Source: Paulinella micropora (lineage: Eukaryota; Cercozoa; Imbricatea; Euglyphida). From it: a stretch of DNA of 64,000 nt. The notes beneath the pieces were generated by a model that searched no databases, was not told the DNA's origin, and was given only the letters and a program-made list of their open reading frames with translations. Position 1 is the first letter of the stretch. The number at the start of each line of letters is the position of its first letter. Location of the stretch: assembly GCA_009731375.1 (NCBI GenBank), contig BJOX01000094.1:882218-946217 (forward strand), written 5' to 3'. Of the stretch, positions 1-25,079 are shown piece after piece. The translations under genes and the position numbers were made by a program.

Positions 1-31
1 CATTGACAGAGAAGCACTGCTATTATTATTA

Positions 32-99
<68 letters not shown>
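1..99. repeat. SINE 3' end followed by (ATT)n tail
   Basis: Bases 1-19 match the 3' end of the SINE copy that ends near 370 (shared word CATTGACAGAGAAGCACT). They are followed by an uninterrupted (TTA/ATT)n run to about 99. This reads as the end of one SINE insertion with its triplet tail, directly followed by a second copy. Confidence 0.6.
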
Positions 100-369
100 G
101 TGGACACCGTGATAGCCCAGTGGTCAAGTTCTACCATCTGGGCCCTGTCGCCAGTTCGATTCCCGTCGGTGCCACCAGTATTTTCATTGAACATACCGGT
201 CTATTTCTGGACCAGTATTTTCATTGAACATACCGGCCCGTCTGGAAGTGTTGGAACTGCCCTTGCGGGGGTGTCATTAGAGCTTATCGTCAATTCTTCG
301 TACTCCCCTCACGGGTGAGACGATGGAGGCGCATGTGCAGAAATGCATCAGCCATTGACAGAGAAGCAC

Positions 370-405
<36 letters not shown>
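100..405 (+). mobile_element. tRNA-derived SINE with (ATT)n tail
   Basis: The head at 101-177 looks like a tRNA: an A-box-like TAGCCCAGTGGTCAAG at 113-128, a B-box-like CAGTTCGATTCCCG at 152-165, partly complementary acceptor ends, and CCA after the head. A tRNA-unrelated body follows; a 21-base segment beginning TTTTCATTGAACATACC is present twice (about 180 and 219). The unit closes with the word also seen at 1-19 and then an (ATT)n tail. RNA polymerase III promoter boxes plus a simple tail are the standard layout of a SINE. Two copies in tandem, each with its own tail, support insertion by retrotransposition. A functional tRNA gene is unlikely because the body continues past the head and the stems are imperfect. 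Confidence 0.6.
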
Positions 406-408
<3 letters not shown>

Positions 409-448
409 CGTCATCTTTCTTTATGTCTTGCTCTCTTTCTGTTCTGTG

Positions 449-484
449 TTGCAGTTACTTCGTGGTGGGAAACGCGCATTTTCC
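449..484 (+). repeat. Echo of exon 1971-2003 (acceptor side)
   Basis: A splice acceptor CAG followed by TACTTCGTGGTGGGAAACGC closely matches the start of the exon at 1971-2003 (TACTTCGTGGTGGGAGATGC). Here it runs straight into the triplet minisatellite with no donor site. It lies upstream of the intact exon and carries only its 5' part, so it is read as a partial duplication. Confidence 0.7.
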
Positions 485-574
<90 letters not shown>

Positions 575-607
575 TTCCTACTGCTGCTGTTGTTGTTGCT
601 GCTGCTG

Positions 608-670
<63 letters not shown>

Positions 671-752
671 GTCTACTACTACTACTACTTTTCCTACTGC
701 TGCTGTTGTTGTTGTTGCTGCTACTGCTGCTGCTACTACTACTACTACTACT

Positions 753-814
<62 letters not shown>

Positions 815-900
815 TTACTATTACTACTACTACTACTACTACTACTACTGCTATTCTACTACTACTACTTTTCCTACTGCTGCTGTTGTTGCTGCTGCTG

Positions 901-954
<54 letters not shown>

Positions 955-1013
955 TTCTACTATTACTACTTTTCCTACTGCTGCTGTTGTTGTTGTTGCT
1001 GTTGCTGCTGCTG

Positions 1014-1073
<60 letters not shown>

Positions 1074-1111
1074 TTGATACTACTACTCTTCTACTACTAC
1101 TACTTTTCCTA

Positions 1112-1142
<31 letters not shown>

Positions 1143-1174
1143 TGCTACTGCTACTACTACTACTACCACTACTA

Positions 1175-1224
<50 letters not shown>

Positions 1225-1296
1225 GCTACTACTACTTTTCTACTACTACTACTTTTCCTACTGCTGCTGTTGTTGTTGTTGCTGCTGCTGCTGCTG

Positions 1297-1365
<69 letters not shown>

Positions 1366-1412
1366 TTCTACTACTACTTTTCCTACTGCTGCTGTTGTTG
1401 CTGCTGCTACTG

Positions 1413-1448
<36 letters not shown>

Positions 1449-1608
1449 TTCTACTACTCCTACTTTCCTACTGCTGCTGTTGTTGTTGTTGCTGTTGCTG
1501 CTGCTGCTGCTACTACTACTACTACTACTACTACTGCTACTACTACTACTACTACTACTACTATTACTACTACTACTCTTCTACTACTACTACTTTTCCT
1601 ACTGCTGT

Positions 1609-1688
<80 letters not shown>

Positions 1689-1712
1689 TTCTACTACTAC
1701 GACTTTTTCTAC

Positions 1713-1796
<84 letters not shown>

Positions 1797-1824
1797 TACT
1801 ACTACTACTACTACTACTACTAAT

Positions 1825-1870
<46 letters not shown>

Positions 1871-1900
1871 TACTACTGCTACTCATGATAATACTACTAA
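484..1900. repeat. Triplet (TAC/CTG/TTG) minisatellite with higher-order repeat
   Basis: About 1.4 kb of TAC triplets is broken by a recurring block with the order TTTTCCTAC, CTGCTG, TTGTTG, CTGCTG. It returns roughly ten times (about 570, 690, 867, 967, 1105, 1252, 1378, 1466, 1594, 1706) at about 80-150 base spacing, so this is a higher-order repeat rather than a plain microsatellite. All three + frames are open for hundreds of codons (poly-Leu, poly-Tyr, poly-Thr), but only because the triplets contain no stop codon. I do not call a gene. Confidence 0.85.
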
Positions 1901-1970
1901 ATCTTATACTACTATCCTTATTTCTTGTGTTCTTTCTTTCTATCTCGCTATCGCTCTGTTCTGGCTGCAG

Positions 1971-15720
<13,750 letters not shown>

Positions 15721-15812
<92 letters not shown>

Positions 15813-15826
15813 TGGTAGATTGGTAG
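15721..15826. repeat. (GATA)n tract containing the transporter stop codon
   Basis: The terminal exon of the SLC38A9-like gene reads straight into this GATA run. Its stop codon TAG (15728-15730) is formed by the repeat itself. Confidence 0.85.
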
Positions 15827-17027
15827 TAGTGAGTGTATGTTCAAAGACGTCCTCACCTTCATCGACAAACACAGGCAAACACTTGCGATAAAACGGCGGC
15901 GACTCGGACAAGTTGTAGAGCCACCCCCCGTACATAGAGTGGCTGAGGCTGCCACTGACTCGGCATGCAATGTACTTACTAGTAGTATTAATATCAGCCT
16001 GAGACTGTATTATATCACACGCGCAATAAGAACTTATCACTTTGATTTTACTCTTTCAGTTTCCTACTCATCCCTCTGTAGTCAAGTTTAAGTTTACAGT
16101 ATTCGGAAATCAGACAGAGGCACAGAACACTTTACCGTCAGTACCGTAAGTACGGAAGGCAAATTTATTTATTACTACCGGTAATATGATTTTTGAACGA
16201 GCATATTATACTGTACACGAATATATATAGGTGACTGCCGCGGAACATGATTATACAATTTTATATAAATCATAGTATTGCTAGCGACATTCAAGTGTCA
16301 ACAATTTTTTTTTTTCGATTTTGTGTCAGTTTTTCACTCGATTTTGGGTCACTTTTTCGTTGTGTTAAAATTTTGAATTTTCAAATTCAACTGTAACATT
16401 TCGCTAAAATTTACGTCATTATTGCGGACCGGCGCATATGTAGTAGCAGTTAATTTAACTGCGGGGCGGGCAAAAAACTTGATCAAGTAACTGTTCCGAA
16501 AATTTTGACACAAAAGTTGAACGGAAAAGTGACCCGGCGAAATCGAACTTGAAAGTGACACAAAGCCTCGCCGCGCCGAAACTTGAAACCAATTTTCTTT
16601 CGCACTTGAATCAGTGTCCGACGGCGCTAGCAATATTACTCAGACTGGAGTAAGCTTACAATATTATTAACTTCATCACTATCAAAACTGTGCCACCGTC
16701 TGCCCCGGCGGCCGCTAAAGTGAAAATCGTGACTGTAACATTAATACAAAAACTTGTTTGCGTAAACCGCCGCCGTTTCCAGTCAAGTTTTACTCAACTT
16801 TCAATTCAAAACTTTGGCGGTTTGGGGCCCTTGGTTGTGGCCTCGCCGCGGCTTAGTGGCGTGTTGAGTACCCTATATCCGAGGCTCTACTATCATGATG
16901 TATTCATAAAGTCCGACCCTCTCGTTGTCCCTGAGTGGGTTATGAGCCTTGCCAGCCTGAGCGTCACTGGCACAGTCTAACTCTGGCATTGCAAAAGGCC
17001 CGCTGAAGGAGGAGACCATCACCGACT
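15827..17027. other. Non-repetitive flank with a degenerate inverted repeat
   Basis: About 1.2 kb of largely unique sequence between the transporter gene and the retrotransposon. On the - strand 15835-16000 is open and of ordinary amino-acid composition (for example CLPVFVDEGEDVFEHT), so it could be an exon of another gene, but I do not recognise it. Segments 16312-16363 and 16514-16566 form an imperfect inverted repeat with about 50-base arms, possibly a decayed foldback element. An open frame of unknown nature runs into the retrotransposon at 17027. Confidence 0.4.
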
Positions 17028-17032
17028 GGGAG

Positions 17033-17373
17033 CGTTAATTAGGTAATTACCCGGTCACTCATGGACCTAATACCTTTACACTCCGGTTTGCTGAGGGACT
17101 CCGTTAGAAGCCACGATGTCAATCGACACTTTTAATTCGCAAGTAGATAGCAGAACTGACAAACTCAAAGGTAATAATGAAACTAAAATAAAGTCCGCAC
17201 GACTGTAATCATTACACGATGGTTATTGTCCAACCCTGAAATGCCAATATAGACCGTTACGTCCGTTACCATTATTGACTAGAACTATACGGTCATTCGA
17301 CTATACGAATAAATTTCTTACCAGTCACAAAGTCACACAATTACTAATAGTAAACGTAGTTATCCTACCAACG
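17033..17373 (-). repeat. 3' LTR of the copia element
   Basis: Matches 40028-40354 over its whole length with a few substitutions and two small insertions (near 17260 and 17335). It is flanked on the outside by GGGAG and on the inside by a polypurine tract read on the - strand. Confidence 0.9.
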
Positions 17374-18199
17374 CTCCCCCTTAGTTCTATGTCGATATGC
17401 AAATTACGATTAATGCCTCTGCGATTAATAATCATTACGATGCAACAAATGTCATCATTTCAAGTTGTAAAATGAAATGATTGTTGAGTCACAAAACTGA
17501 AGAATCGCCATTCTATTCCAGTCCAACCGCCTTTGCTTCTTTGCCGCGATGGCATCTCGATACGATTAAAACATTAGCAGTAGGTCCTTGAGGTATGACC
17601 ATATCAGTACGTAAACTGAATTACATCATTGACTCCTCGAGTCCAATATAATTAGTTAATTCCGCCATTCCGCCAATAGTAAAAACTACGCGATGTATAG
17701 TCGGCTCCGATGGCTCATGTCCTTTCCCGCTCTCATCGCAATGCGACCGATGGTGGTCCGAACCACGCGCTTCGCATCGCGCTCGACTTTCACTTCGACG
17801 GGAACATTGCCTCAACATGCCGCTCAACTACCTGCGCAAGAAACGTCCTGCACACTTCAAAGAGAGAAAACTCACAAAAGAACAACATAAGTTAACTTTG
17901 CGTAAATTTGCGTATTTATGGTGAGTTTGCAGACTTGAGATATAAAATCATGGATCAAGAGTTACCATAAACTTATTTACGAGATATTCAAATTGATCCT
18001 TAGGAACATGCTTAGTTAGTACGTCTGCGATTTATTTCTTAGTTCCTACCTTCACAAATTTAATATCATTGTCTCTCTGTGCGTGATAAATGAAATGAAG
18101 TTATAGGGGTAAGTGTTTAGTGCGTGGTCCTGACATTCCCCTTTCTGCTGCTAAGATAGTTTGTGCATTACCTTCATAAAGCTCTATCGGTCCTTTCTG

Positions 18200-18700
18200 T
18201 GCTAATCTAATTCTTCCGTGATATGTCGGATAGCCAATCCTTCCCGTATACACTCTGCTGCTGCGAAAATTTCAGCGTCATTAGAACTAAGTGCAATCCT
18301 AGTCTGTCTTTGACAACCAAGCTACCGGGTCTCCTCCCCAAAGCACTACATATCCTGTACGTGACTTTCCGGTTTTCTTACAGACCTTGTGTGCTGCATC
18401 GGGCCACAGAGTAATTCGCGGGTATATCCTTCCTCTTGAGATGATCTAGGCCCGTGAAATGCAATACCGCGATACGAACTTTTCAAATACCTGAAGATCC
18501 TACCTAACAGAGCATAAGCAAATCCTGGATTTACTGTCTGCATTAGACTAGCTGCATTGAGTGCTTGATTTGCATCTGGACGTGTCATCTTAGTTAGAAA
18601 CAAAAGTTTCCCTACCAGACTAGGTATCGAATGTTTTCTAAGAGCGCTTGTTTCTCCCATGGGCTCGGGCTCATGATCACCACTTGGAGTACGTATATAC
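18200..18700 (-). pseudogene. Copia reverse transcriptase C-terminus and RNase H remnant
   Basis: The - strand frame at 18346-18660 includes TKMTRPDANQALNAAS, the TRPD motif that follows the copia RT core. Beyond it, in another frame, come TRKS-like and SKTD-like words that in copia belong to RNase H. Frames change more than once, so this is a broken gene. Confidence 0.7.
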
Positions 18701-18753
18701 TTACTGGTCTAACATCGGCATATCCTACATCCTTTAAAATCTGTTTCTGATGC

Positions 18754-19835
18754 TTATTCTGATGCAATAAAATGTGTCTTCCTGACTATCTCTATTCCTT
18801 TAAACTCCTTAGCCACTCCCAAACGCTTAAGAGGATAAAACTTTTCTAGTTTACTAGCGAAACGGGCGTACGCTCGTTCGTCAGGAGCTGAGAAAATAAG
18901 ATCATCTACATGGAAAATACCTATGATAGCATCTCTTATTGGCTTATCCTTTTCTACGAACATGCATAAATCTGAGTCTAGTAACCTGAATCCTAATTCC
19001 TCTAACTTAGGGGCTAAAATCTCATACCATCTCCTACCAGCTTGCGGCGCGCCATACAGACAGAGCTCCATCTACTCTCCATATCATGCCTTCATGCTCC
19101 TCACTGTCTATCCCATCGGGTGCATTAAGCATAAACAGGATCATGCATTCGTGCATTTAGATAAGCATTTTTGAAGTCTATACCGTATAGCTTATGTCCA
19201 TGCCATGCTGCAAGCTTAGAGAAAAAGAGTAATGAGCAATGCGCGGCGCAGGGTGCAAACAATTAATCTGGGTTATAGCTAACTCCTGGCTCTAGCATAT
19301 CTCCCCGCAAAGCTAACCTTGACTTAATGAACTTACGTCATTTCTCGTCTAGTTTGACTTTATGTACCCACGTGAGTCTCACTACTTTTACTCCTTTTTC
19401 TTTCGCTTCCTTGGGGCTTACCCACGTGTAAGTGTTAAAAGACTTCAGAGCTTCAATCTCTTTATCCATTCCCGCTTTCAACTCTTTCGCAGTTAAACCC
19501 TCATCTACGATTGCCTTTGGTACCTTCAATGTCAGGTACAGTAACGCAGTGGTATGATCCTCTACGATACTTTCTGCGGACATCTCGGGATGCTCTAGTT
19601 CTTCGACTGGTCTTAATCTATCTATCCGATACTTTCTAATCTCGCTGTCTAACATCTTTTCTACTTGACCGTCGTCAAAGACTATCAAGTGGCTGGGCTT
19701 AGGCATCTTACGGACTTTAAGTCTATCTCCCTTCTCGCACGGTTCTAAGACTTTTCCTTCTCGTTTTACTGATTGCAAATTGTCTCCATATTCTTCCTTT
19801 GCCCATTCTTCTCCGAAAGCTACTCCCGGCACACT
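18754..19835 (-). pseudogene. Copia reverse transcriptase (broken)
   Basis: The N-terminal RT part (19338-19832) ends with MDKEIEALKSFNTYTW and WVHKVKLDE, matching the start of the RVT_2 family. The second part (18754-19071) has LYGAPQAGRRWY and the catalytic FHVDD box, equivalent to the YVDD box of copia enzymes. The stretch between them (19072-19337) is in other frames and includes stops. The enzyme would copy the element's RNA into DNA in cytoplasmic particles. The family is certain; activity is not expected. Confidence 0.85.
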
Positions 19836-20251
19836 AACTCTCTCTCTCCTGTCAATGTAGCTGCTTTTACTGCTGCCTTCTTTTCTGGAGGTGGTTGTGT
19901 AACTGGTGTCCTAACCTTTGCTTCTCGTTTCCCTCTCACTATGTTAGCTGATGTAATCTTGTCACTTTGCTCCCAAGTGAGGCCCTTTGTGGGCGCGTCT
20001 CCCTCTACGTACCTCCTACTAGGGTGGTCTGCTTCGGGGCTTTGCGCCTCTAACGATGTGACGGGTGTTAGCCCATCATCCCGGTTGTGAGCTATTTCTA
20101 CCTTTGACTCTGATGGGAGACCGGAATCTGGACCGTGAATACCCTTATCTTCCTGTTGCTCCTCATGTTTGTCTAACTCCCCCTCAACCTTAAGTTCGGG
20201 TTCGTATAAGAGGCTGTTCCAGCTGACCGGTATCACTACTCTCCCCCTCAT
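19820..20251 (-). pseudogene. Copia Pol linker between integrase and RT
   Basis: A hydrophilic, low-complexity - strand frame (Glu, Lys, Pro rich) between the integrase C-terminus and the RT. This is the usual poorly conserved linker in copia Pol. No domain is recognised. Confidence 0.5.
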
Positions 20252-20313
20252 ATTCCTTGTCGTCCCATCTGACTTCTCTGGGTGGGTGAGCCTCCTTACA
20301 AACTATATTGGGG

Positions 20314-21175
20314 TCAGCGTACATTACGCACATTAGTAATGATCTTGCGACCATCCCAAACTCGGCATAGTTCCTTAAATACATCGTATCCAAGCAACAT
20401 CACGCGTTTTCCCCTATAGTTTCCTTTCCCTACCTGCTTTCCTATGTACATTACACCTAAACATCCTATAGGCTTCAGTTGTCGGATAGCTGGCTTGTAG
20501 CCTAGACATTGCTCAAAAGGGGAAGTGCCCTTCCTAGGTCCTGTCGTGGCCGGCAGAATGTTGTGCAAGGCTGTGGCAATATGCTCCATCTCTGCCCAAA
20601 ACTGTGGAGGCAAGTTAGCCTCGTACCGCATGGCCCGGGCTGGTCCGGCTGTGATGTAGACCTTCTCAGCTATAGGATTGCCATCTTTGTCACCTGGAGC
20701 ACTAGTCTTCCAAATGAATTAAAGCGGCTTCCACCACTCTATGATTTCAGTTGGGACATCGAACTCGTTATCACAAGTGATCTGTCTGACGTTCCTTCCT
20801 GTCTGCCTCTCAAACCATGCTACAGCTTGCTTCAAACACTCTACGAACTCGTTCTTGTAACGTAAGTAAAAATCCTTGATGTACCCCGAGTAATCGTCTG
20901 TTACGCAAAATTTATAGTACTTACCGTGAATTGACATGACCGCCCATGGTCCGGAAGTATTTACATGCAAAATCTCACAAGGGTAACTCGCTCTCCTAAT
21001 TCTATTAGCCTTAAATCGGGGCAACACTTTAGCTTTCCCCATCATACAGGCTTCGCAAATCTAACTCTACTCTATCTTCGTTTCCTGTCACTTTTCTACC
21101 CATTGCTTTGCCTAATGCATAGGTCTTTGGTAATGCTTTATGACCACTACACTGATGTATGACATAAATGTCAAT
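20314..21175 (-). pseudogene. Copia integrase (broken)
   Basis: Reading on the - strand from about 21170 there is a degenerate gag-pre-integrase zinc region (His/His and MMGKAK). The catalytic core follows (20719-21045) with ILHVNTSGPW holding a first-acid-like position (Asn in place of the usual Asp), then VTDDYSGY and ITCDNEF. The frame at 20314-20631 has FWAEMEHIATALHNILP and PFEQCLGYKP, typical of the copia integrase C-terminal half. Frame changes and the altered first acid mark it as inactive. Confidence 0.8.
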
Positions 21176-21300
21176 CGGTTTACCTTTCTCGCCTTTCTCA
21201 GGATACATAGTGTATAGAACGCTGCCTCTAGCTTCCTCGTTCTCACTTACTCTCGCTTGTTTGCTCTCTTTTTCTCTCTCTTTGGGGATTCCCGCCCCTC

Positions 21301-21827
21301 CTACCCCGTCTTCTTCTTTCTCTCTTTCACTTTGGGGTCGAAACGCTCGTTTATTAATACGTTGAGGGGCTTATCCTTTTCATTGTCCCACCGGTAGAGC
21401 ATGCCAGGTGTAAGTCTCCCCCTCACGATCACGTCACTTTTTTTTATCCTTATGGGGTGTTTGAGGATTAGTAGTTGCCCGTTCTGGTGAATGATAGACC
21501 GATGGTGGTTGTGGTCCATGTTTCCTGTGGACATGATGTTAACCGGTACTCTAGTGTCTAACAACATAACTTTCTTTACCAAAACTGGCTTTCCCGATCC
21601 GTCGATTCTTGTCAATCGTGCTTCCCCCATATCTCTCACTGTACTCTCTCCGTTTCCGGTGACTAAGCTGACGGGTTCTATCTCTCGAACGTTGCGCAAG
21701 ATGTGTGGTGTACAGGCTATGACTCTTGACGATCCACTGTCCTGCACTATCATCTTTTCTTTTCGACCTTCCGTCTTGCTGTCGTCTACCATGAGGTTGT
21801 GATCCTGCTCCTCGTCCTCCTCTTTCT
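21301..21827 (-). pseudogene. Copia protease region
   Basis: The - strand frame contains IVQDSGSSRVI, an aspartic-protease D-S-G active site as in copia Pol, and later LLDTRVPVNIMS. Its 5' end (21827) is the junction with the nested transposon. The frame continues across that junction into the gag part at 36556 if the insert and one CTTT copy are left out. Confidence 0.8.
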
Positions 21828-21831
21828 CTTT

Positions 21832-21877
21832 AACTGATAAGAATCGCTAATTTGGGTGCCGGAATCACTACTTTGGG
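21832..21877 (+). repeat. Left terminal inverted repeat of the nested transposon
   Basis: Pairs with the complement of 36506-36551. Shared blocks are GATAAGAATCGCTA, TTTG and GGAATC followed by CTAC. The preceding CTTT (21828-21831) is the putative target duplication. Confidence 0.85.
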
Positions 21878-22064
21878 TTAGGCTAAGGCAAGAAGTTCAG
21901 AACTCGGACGAACCTGTATAAAATGTTAGAATCACTCAGTCCTGTTTACGTTCTGCAGCGTTTCATAATTTCATACCTTAAGTAAATTTCAAGACAAAGT
22001 GAGCTCCCTCAACAGGACACCCTAAACCATCATTACCGAGTATTTTTTGAACAATTTTCTGTTG

Positions 22065-23600
22065 CTGTGATCAGCGTCTCTTTGCATTCTGGTCTTCACA
22101 CATTAAATTTCTACTTTTTTAATTAACTAAACTTGGGTGAGAAACATAAAGAGATCAACACTGCCGGAAGCAAGTATCAATTGTGAAATCCTGAAGAAAT
22201 GCTTCAAAAATAATTAATACAGTTTTGCTTTTTTTTCAGTTCCGGGGCTTCAAATTTTGATACAAAACGTTTTTTCTCCCAGGAGAGTTATTACAAGCAA
22301 GCAGTTCAGATTCGAAATCCTAGGTGGAATTGAATGCCGCAGAACATCTTTTATGCGCTGCGGCTTTAAACTCCGCCCATCAACAAGTCAGTATTGATCC
22401 GAGTGGCACAAACTTTGAATCAACAAGTATAGTTTGTCCCACCGGGACTCGATCAGCAACTTCCCAGGAAGCTGAACAGTAGCATGTCCTTCCTTAACGT
22501 CTGGGCGTAGTCATCGACGTCCCGGAGTCTAATCAGCTCTGGCTGAGGTCAATAATCACCTGCCAGCAGGAATACTCTGGCAAGCGATCATTGAGCACAA
22601 GTAACGCAGCAGCCTATCGTACAACCTGTGTAAATCTTTTTATGTTTGCACAGGTTGTACGACTAGCTAGTATCATCCGCCGAAAACAATGAAGCGAATG
22701 GTTCAAGTCGAATTTTTTCTTCGACTGACCATCCGCGTCCAAGCAGCAATGGATTTCTCGGTGGAATTGACGGCTACGGAACATTTTTGATGCGCCGTAG
22801 CTGTAAAATCCATCAGCAACTTTTCCAGGAAACAATATTCTTCGCTAACCATAGCGGTGTGTGCTCTACAAAGTGTTTGGACAATCTTTTGTCCAAAAAC
22901 AAGGTAGAGTGCCAGCAAGAAACGTCGCCAAGAGGGGTGCACCGACAAATGTTGCAATTCAAGCTTAGAAGTACAACATCAAGCGATGCACAAGAAACAG
23001 TTCATCCGCAGAGAACCAAGCTTCTTGATTTATGGAATTCTCCTGCCTGCAAGATTTAAATGCATTCATTGATGAAGCTGTGCAATTCCCCGGGAGAAGT
23101 GTAATGAGGAAAACCACCCGACAATGTAAGAACCAACAGAGTGTTGTTTCGAATCATTACAGAGTATTTTTTGACAAATATTCTGTTACATAGTATCAGC
23201 ATTTACTTCAAGCTATGTAACAGAGTACTTTTCAAAAATTACTCTGTAATGATTCGAAACAACACTCTGTTGGGTCTTACACAGTCAAGTGTTTTCAAGC
23301 AGATATTCAAAATTCCCGGAAACTTTTGTCCCACAAGTACTGGTTTTGTCAGTTTTTGAATTTCTTTTATGTCACGTTGAGGTTTCTGTTTAGGACTTTT
23401 CATCGTTTTCGAGACGTTGTCCTCCTCACTGTGTACGATTTCAAGAGGGAAAGCAATTATTTTCTTCCCTTGTTCAGAGTTCTCTCCCTCTTGAAATCTT
23501 CCACTTAGTTATTTACCTGAACTTTAAAATCCAATGCATTGTTTTTTCAAAAAAGCTGGATTGAAGAACTATGTTTTGGATTTCTGAAGGCGTTTTTTTT
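22065..23600. other. Left subterminal non-coding part of the nested transposon
   Basis: Apart from the short elements and the foldback I see no gene here. The segments at about 22320-22380 and 22755-22815 are related (TGGAATTGA..GCCG/ACGG..GAACAT..TTATGCGC or TGATGCGCC), suggesting internal repeats. No ORF has support. Confidence 0.4.
23125..23281. repeat. 157-bp near-perfect foldback of the short element
   Basis: Arms of about 68 bases (TGTAAGAMCCAACAGAGTGT at the outer ends) flank a loop of about 20 bases. Each arm contains one copy of the short AACAGA/TCTGTT element. The outer about 42 bases match with a single mismatch. It could be a head-to-head pair of the short element or a parental MITE-like form. 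Confidence 0.8.
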
Positions 23601-23956
23601 CGGCGGAGCTGGATATCAACCTAAGCACACTTGCAGACTTCGGTTGGTGTCTATAGGTTGACATTGGACTTTTAAGAAACTGGTTGCGACCTTCCGAAGC
23701 AAAGCAGCATCAACCTTAGTGTGGAAACTTCCTCTATTGTTGAGCGTTGATCTGTGTAACTGGTCAGGCACAGGAATTGTTGGGTAAGACTTAGGATCTC
23801 TGGAAAAAAAGGGAAAAAAATTCATTTAGTATACCAAAATTTAATGAAAAAGTTTTACTTTCGCTTTTGCTTCTTCTGGTTTAAGTTTCTGCTGCCCAGG
23901 GCCTTGTCGCTGCTGCTTCTGGCGATCGCTTGGCCGGTTGATCCTGAAGCATGTCG

Positions 23957-24886
23957 TCATTTGTTGCTTTTTTTCTGTTTGGCAGCTTTGGCTTTCTCTA
24001 TCAGTGCTTCTATGCCGGCTTCTTGCAAACGAATATCAGTCCGGATCAGAGTAACTACATTTTCTTTCAGAGTGTGCTGCTTGGTCAACAGTTCATTTTG
24101 GGATCCCCAGTGAACTAATACCGCCAACTGTTCACCATTTTCGTCAGTGAATGCAATATTTTTGTCCGGCGTGATACGAAAGCGTACATCCTGGCTGACG
24201 TCGGCGCCTTGCTTCGTCAGTTTCGCCATCAGCTTGTTCATTTTGTGCGGGAGCTTTTCTTGTTTTTGGTAATACTTGCCCAAAAAAATGTCTTCTTCGT
24301 CTCCGTACCAGCGAACTCTCATCCATGTTTGCCTGCGCAACCTGTCTTCAAAGAGCTTGATAATCTTGAAGGTTGACACAGGCTGCTTCGCCGATGCTCC
24401 GTAATCTACCTTCGCAACAACTAAATCATTCACTCTTATATACTTTCTTCGTAATGCGACTAAACTGTTTTTCTGTTGGTCCCTGAGGTGTGCAGTGCCC
24501 TGATTAGGCCGTCCCCAGTCAGGTCTGGGCAGGTATAATTTTTGAAGAACAAGGATATCTCCTTGGTGAGCGTTTTCCTTGGTCAACGCAACTAAGCCAC
24601 CCGACCCTGCGGGTCGATCCTCTGTCTGATCTGCGGAAACAGCGCGTAAGTTCCCGGGCGAAACGCTGCGGGTATCTTGCTGTTCAGGTACAACCGCGGG
24701 CTGGATATCCGCCAAAGTGTCATCTTCATAGTCAAAAGATCCAGGGGTATCGTGATCTGGAAAAGTATGCAGTGGCATCCTTTGTGTGGGAGGACCTGGT
24801 TCTGCCAAACGGTGGGGCAGCGAAGGTTACTTTTGTTTGGAACTTCGTGCTTGCTGCTGCTCCAATTGATCCTCTGCGCGATCCTG
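23957..24886 (-). CDS. C-terminal exon of the DUF7869-type protein or a separate TE protein
   Basis: The - strand frame gives about 283 residues from an internal Met at 24808. A plausible acceptor (CTACAG at about 24887) lies upstream, after an intron holding one short palindromic element. The centre (about residues 120-190) has YIRVNDLVVAKVDYGA and WMRVRWYGDEEDIFLGKY, reminiscent of BAH- or chromo-like beta modules, but I cannot name a domain. The C-terminus is Lys-rich (KAKAAKQKKSNK). It is probably the last exon of the gene that runs from 28.1 kb. Start and exon limits are uncertain. Confidence 0.5.
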
Positions 24887-25079
24887 TAGGAAGTTGCAAC
24901 AGTAACAGAATCATGTTAACCATCATTACCTAGTATTTTTTTGATTTGGCTCTGTTCTAATGTTGGCAAAAATCCATTAGTGTTGTCGTGAATATGTAAC
25001 AAAGAACATCGCATAGATTTACAATGCAAAAGTTAAGCGTTCCTGCAGCAATGTCAATGACTAGAATGACAAGGAGTCT

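Noticed and set aside
101-177. A functional tRNA gene
   Set aside because: A and B boxes are present but the stems are imperfect and the sequence continues into a SINE body with a triplet tail.
315-1888. Long + strand ORFs of 244 to 502 codons
   Set aside because: They are translations of TAC/CTG triplets in three frames (poly-Tyr, poly-Leu, poly-Thr, poly-Cys). The lack of stops follows from the repeat unit, and the three frames are equally open.
16690-16980. 96-codon ORF near the transporter gene
   Set aside because: No start context, domain or splice signal; composition is not convincing and the frame lies in decayed repeat-like sequence.
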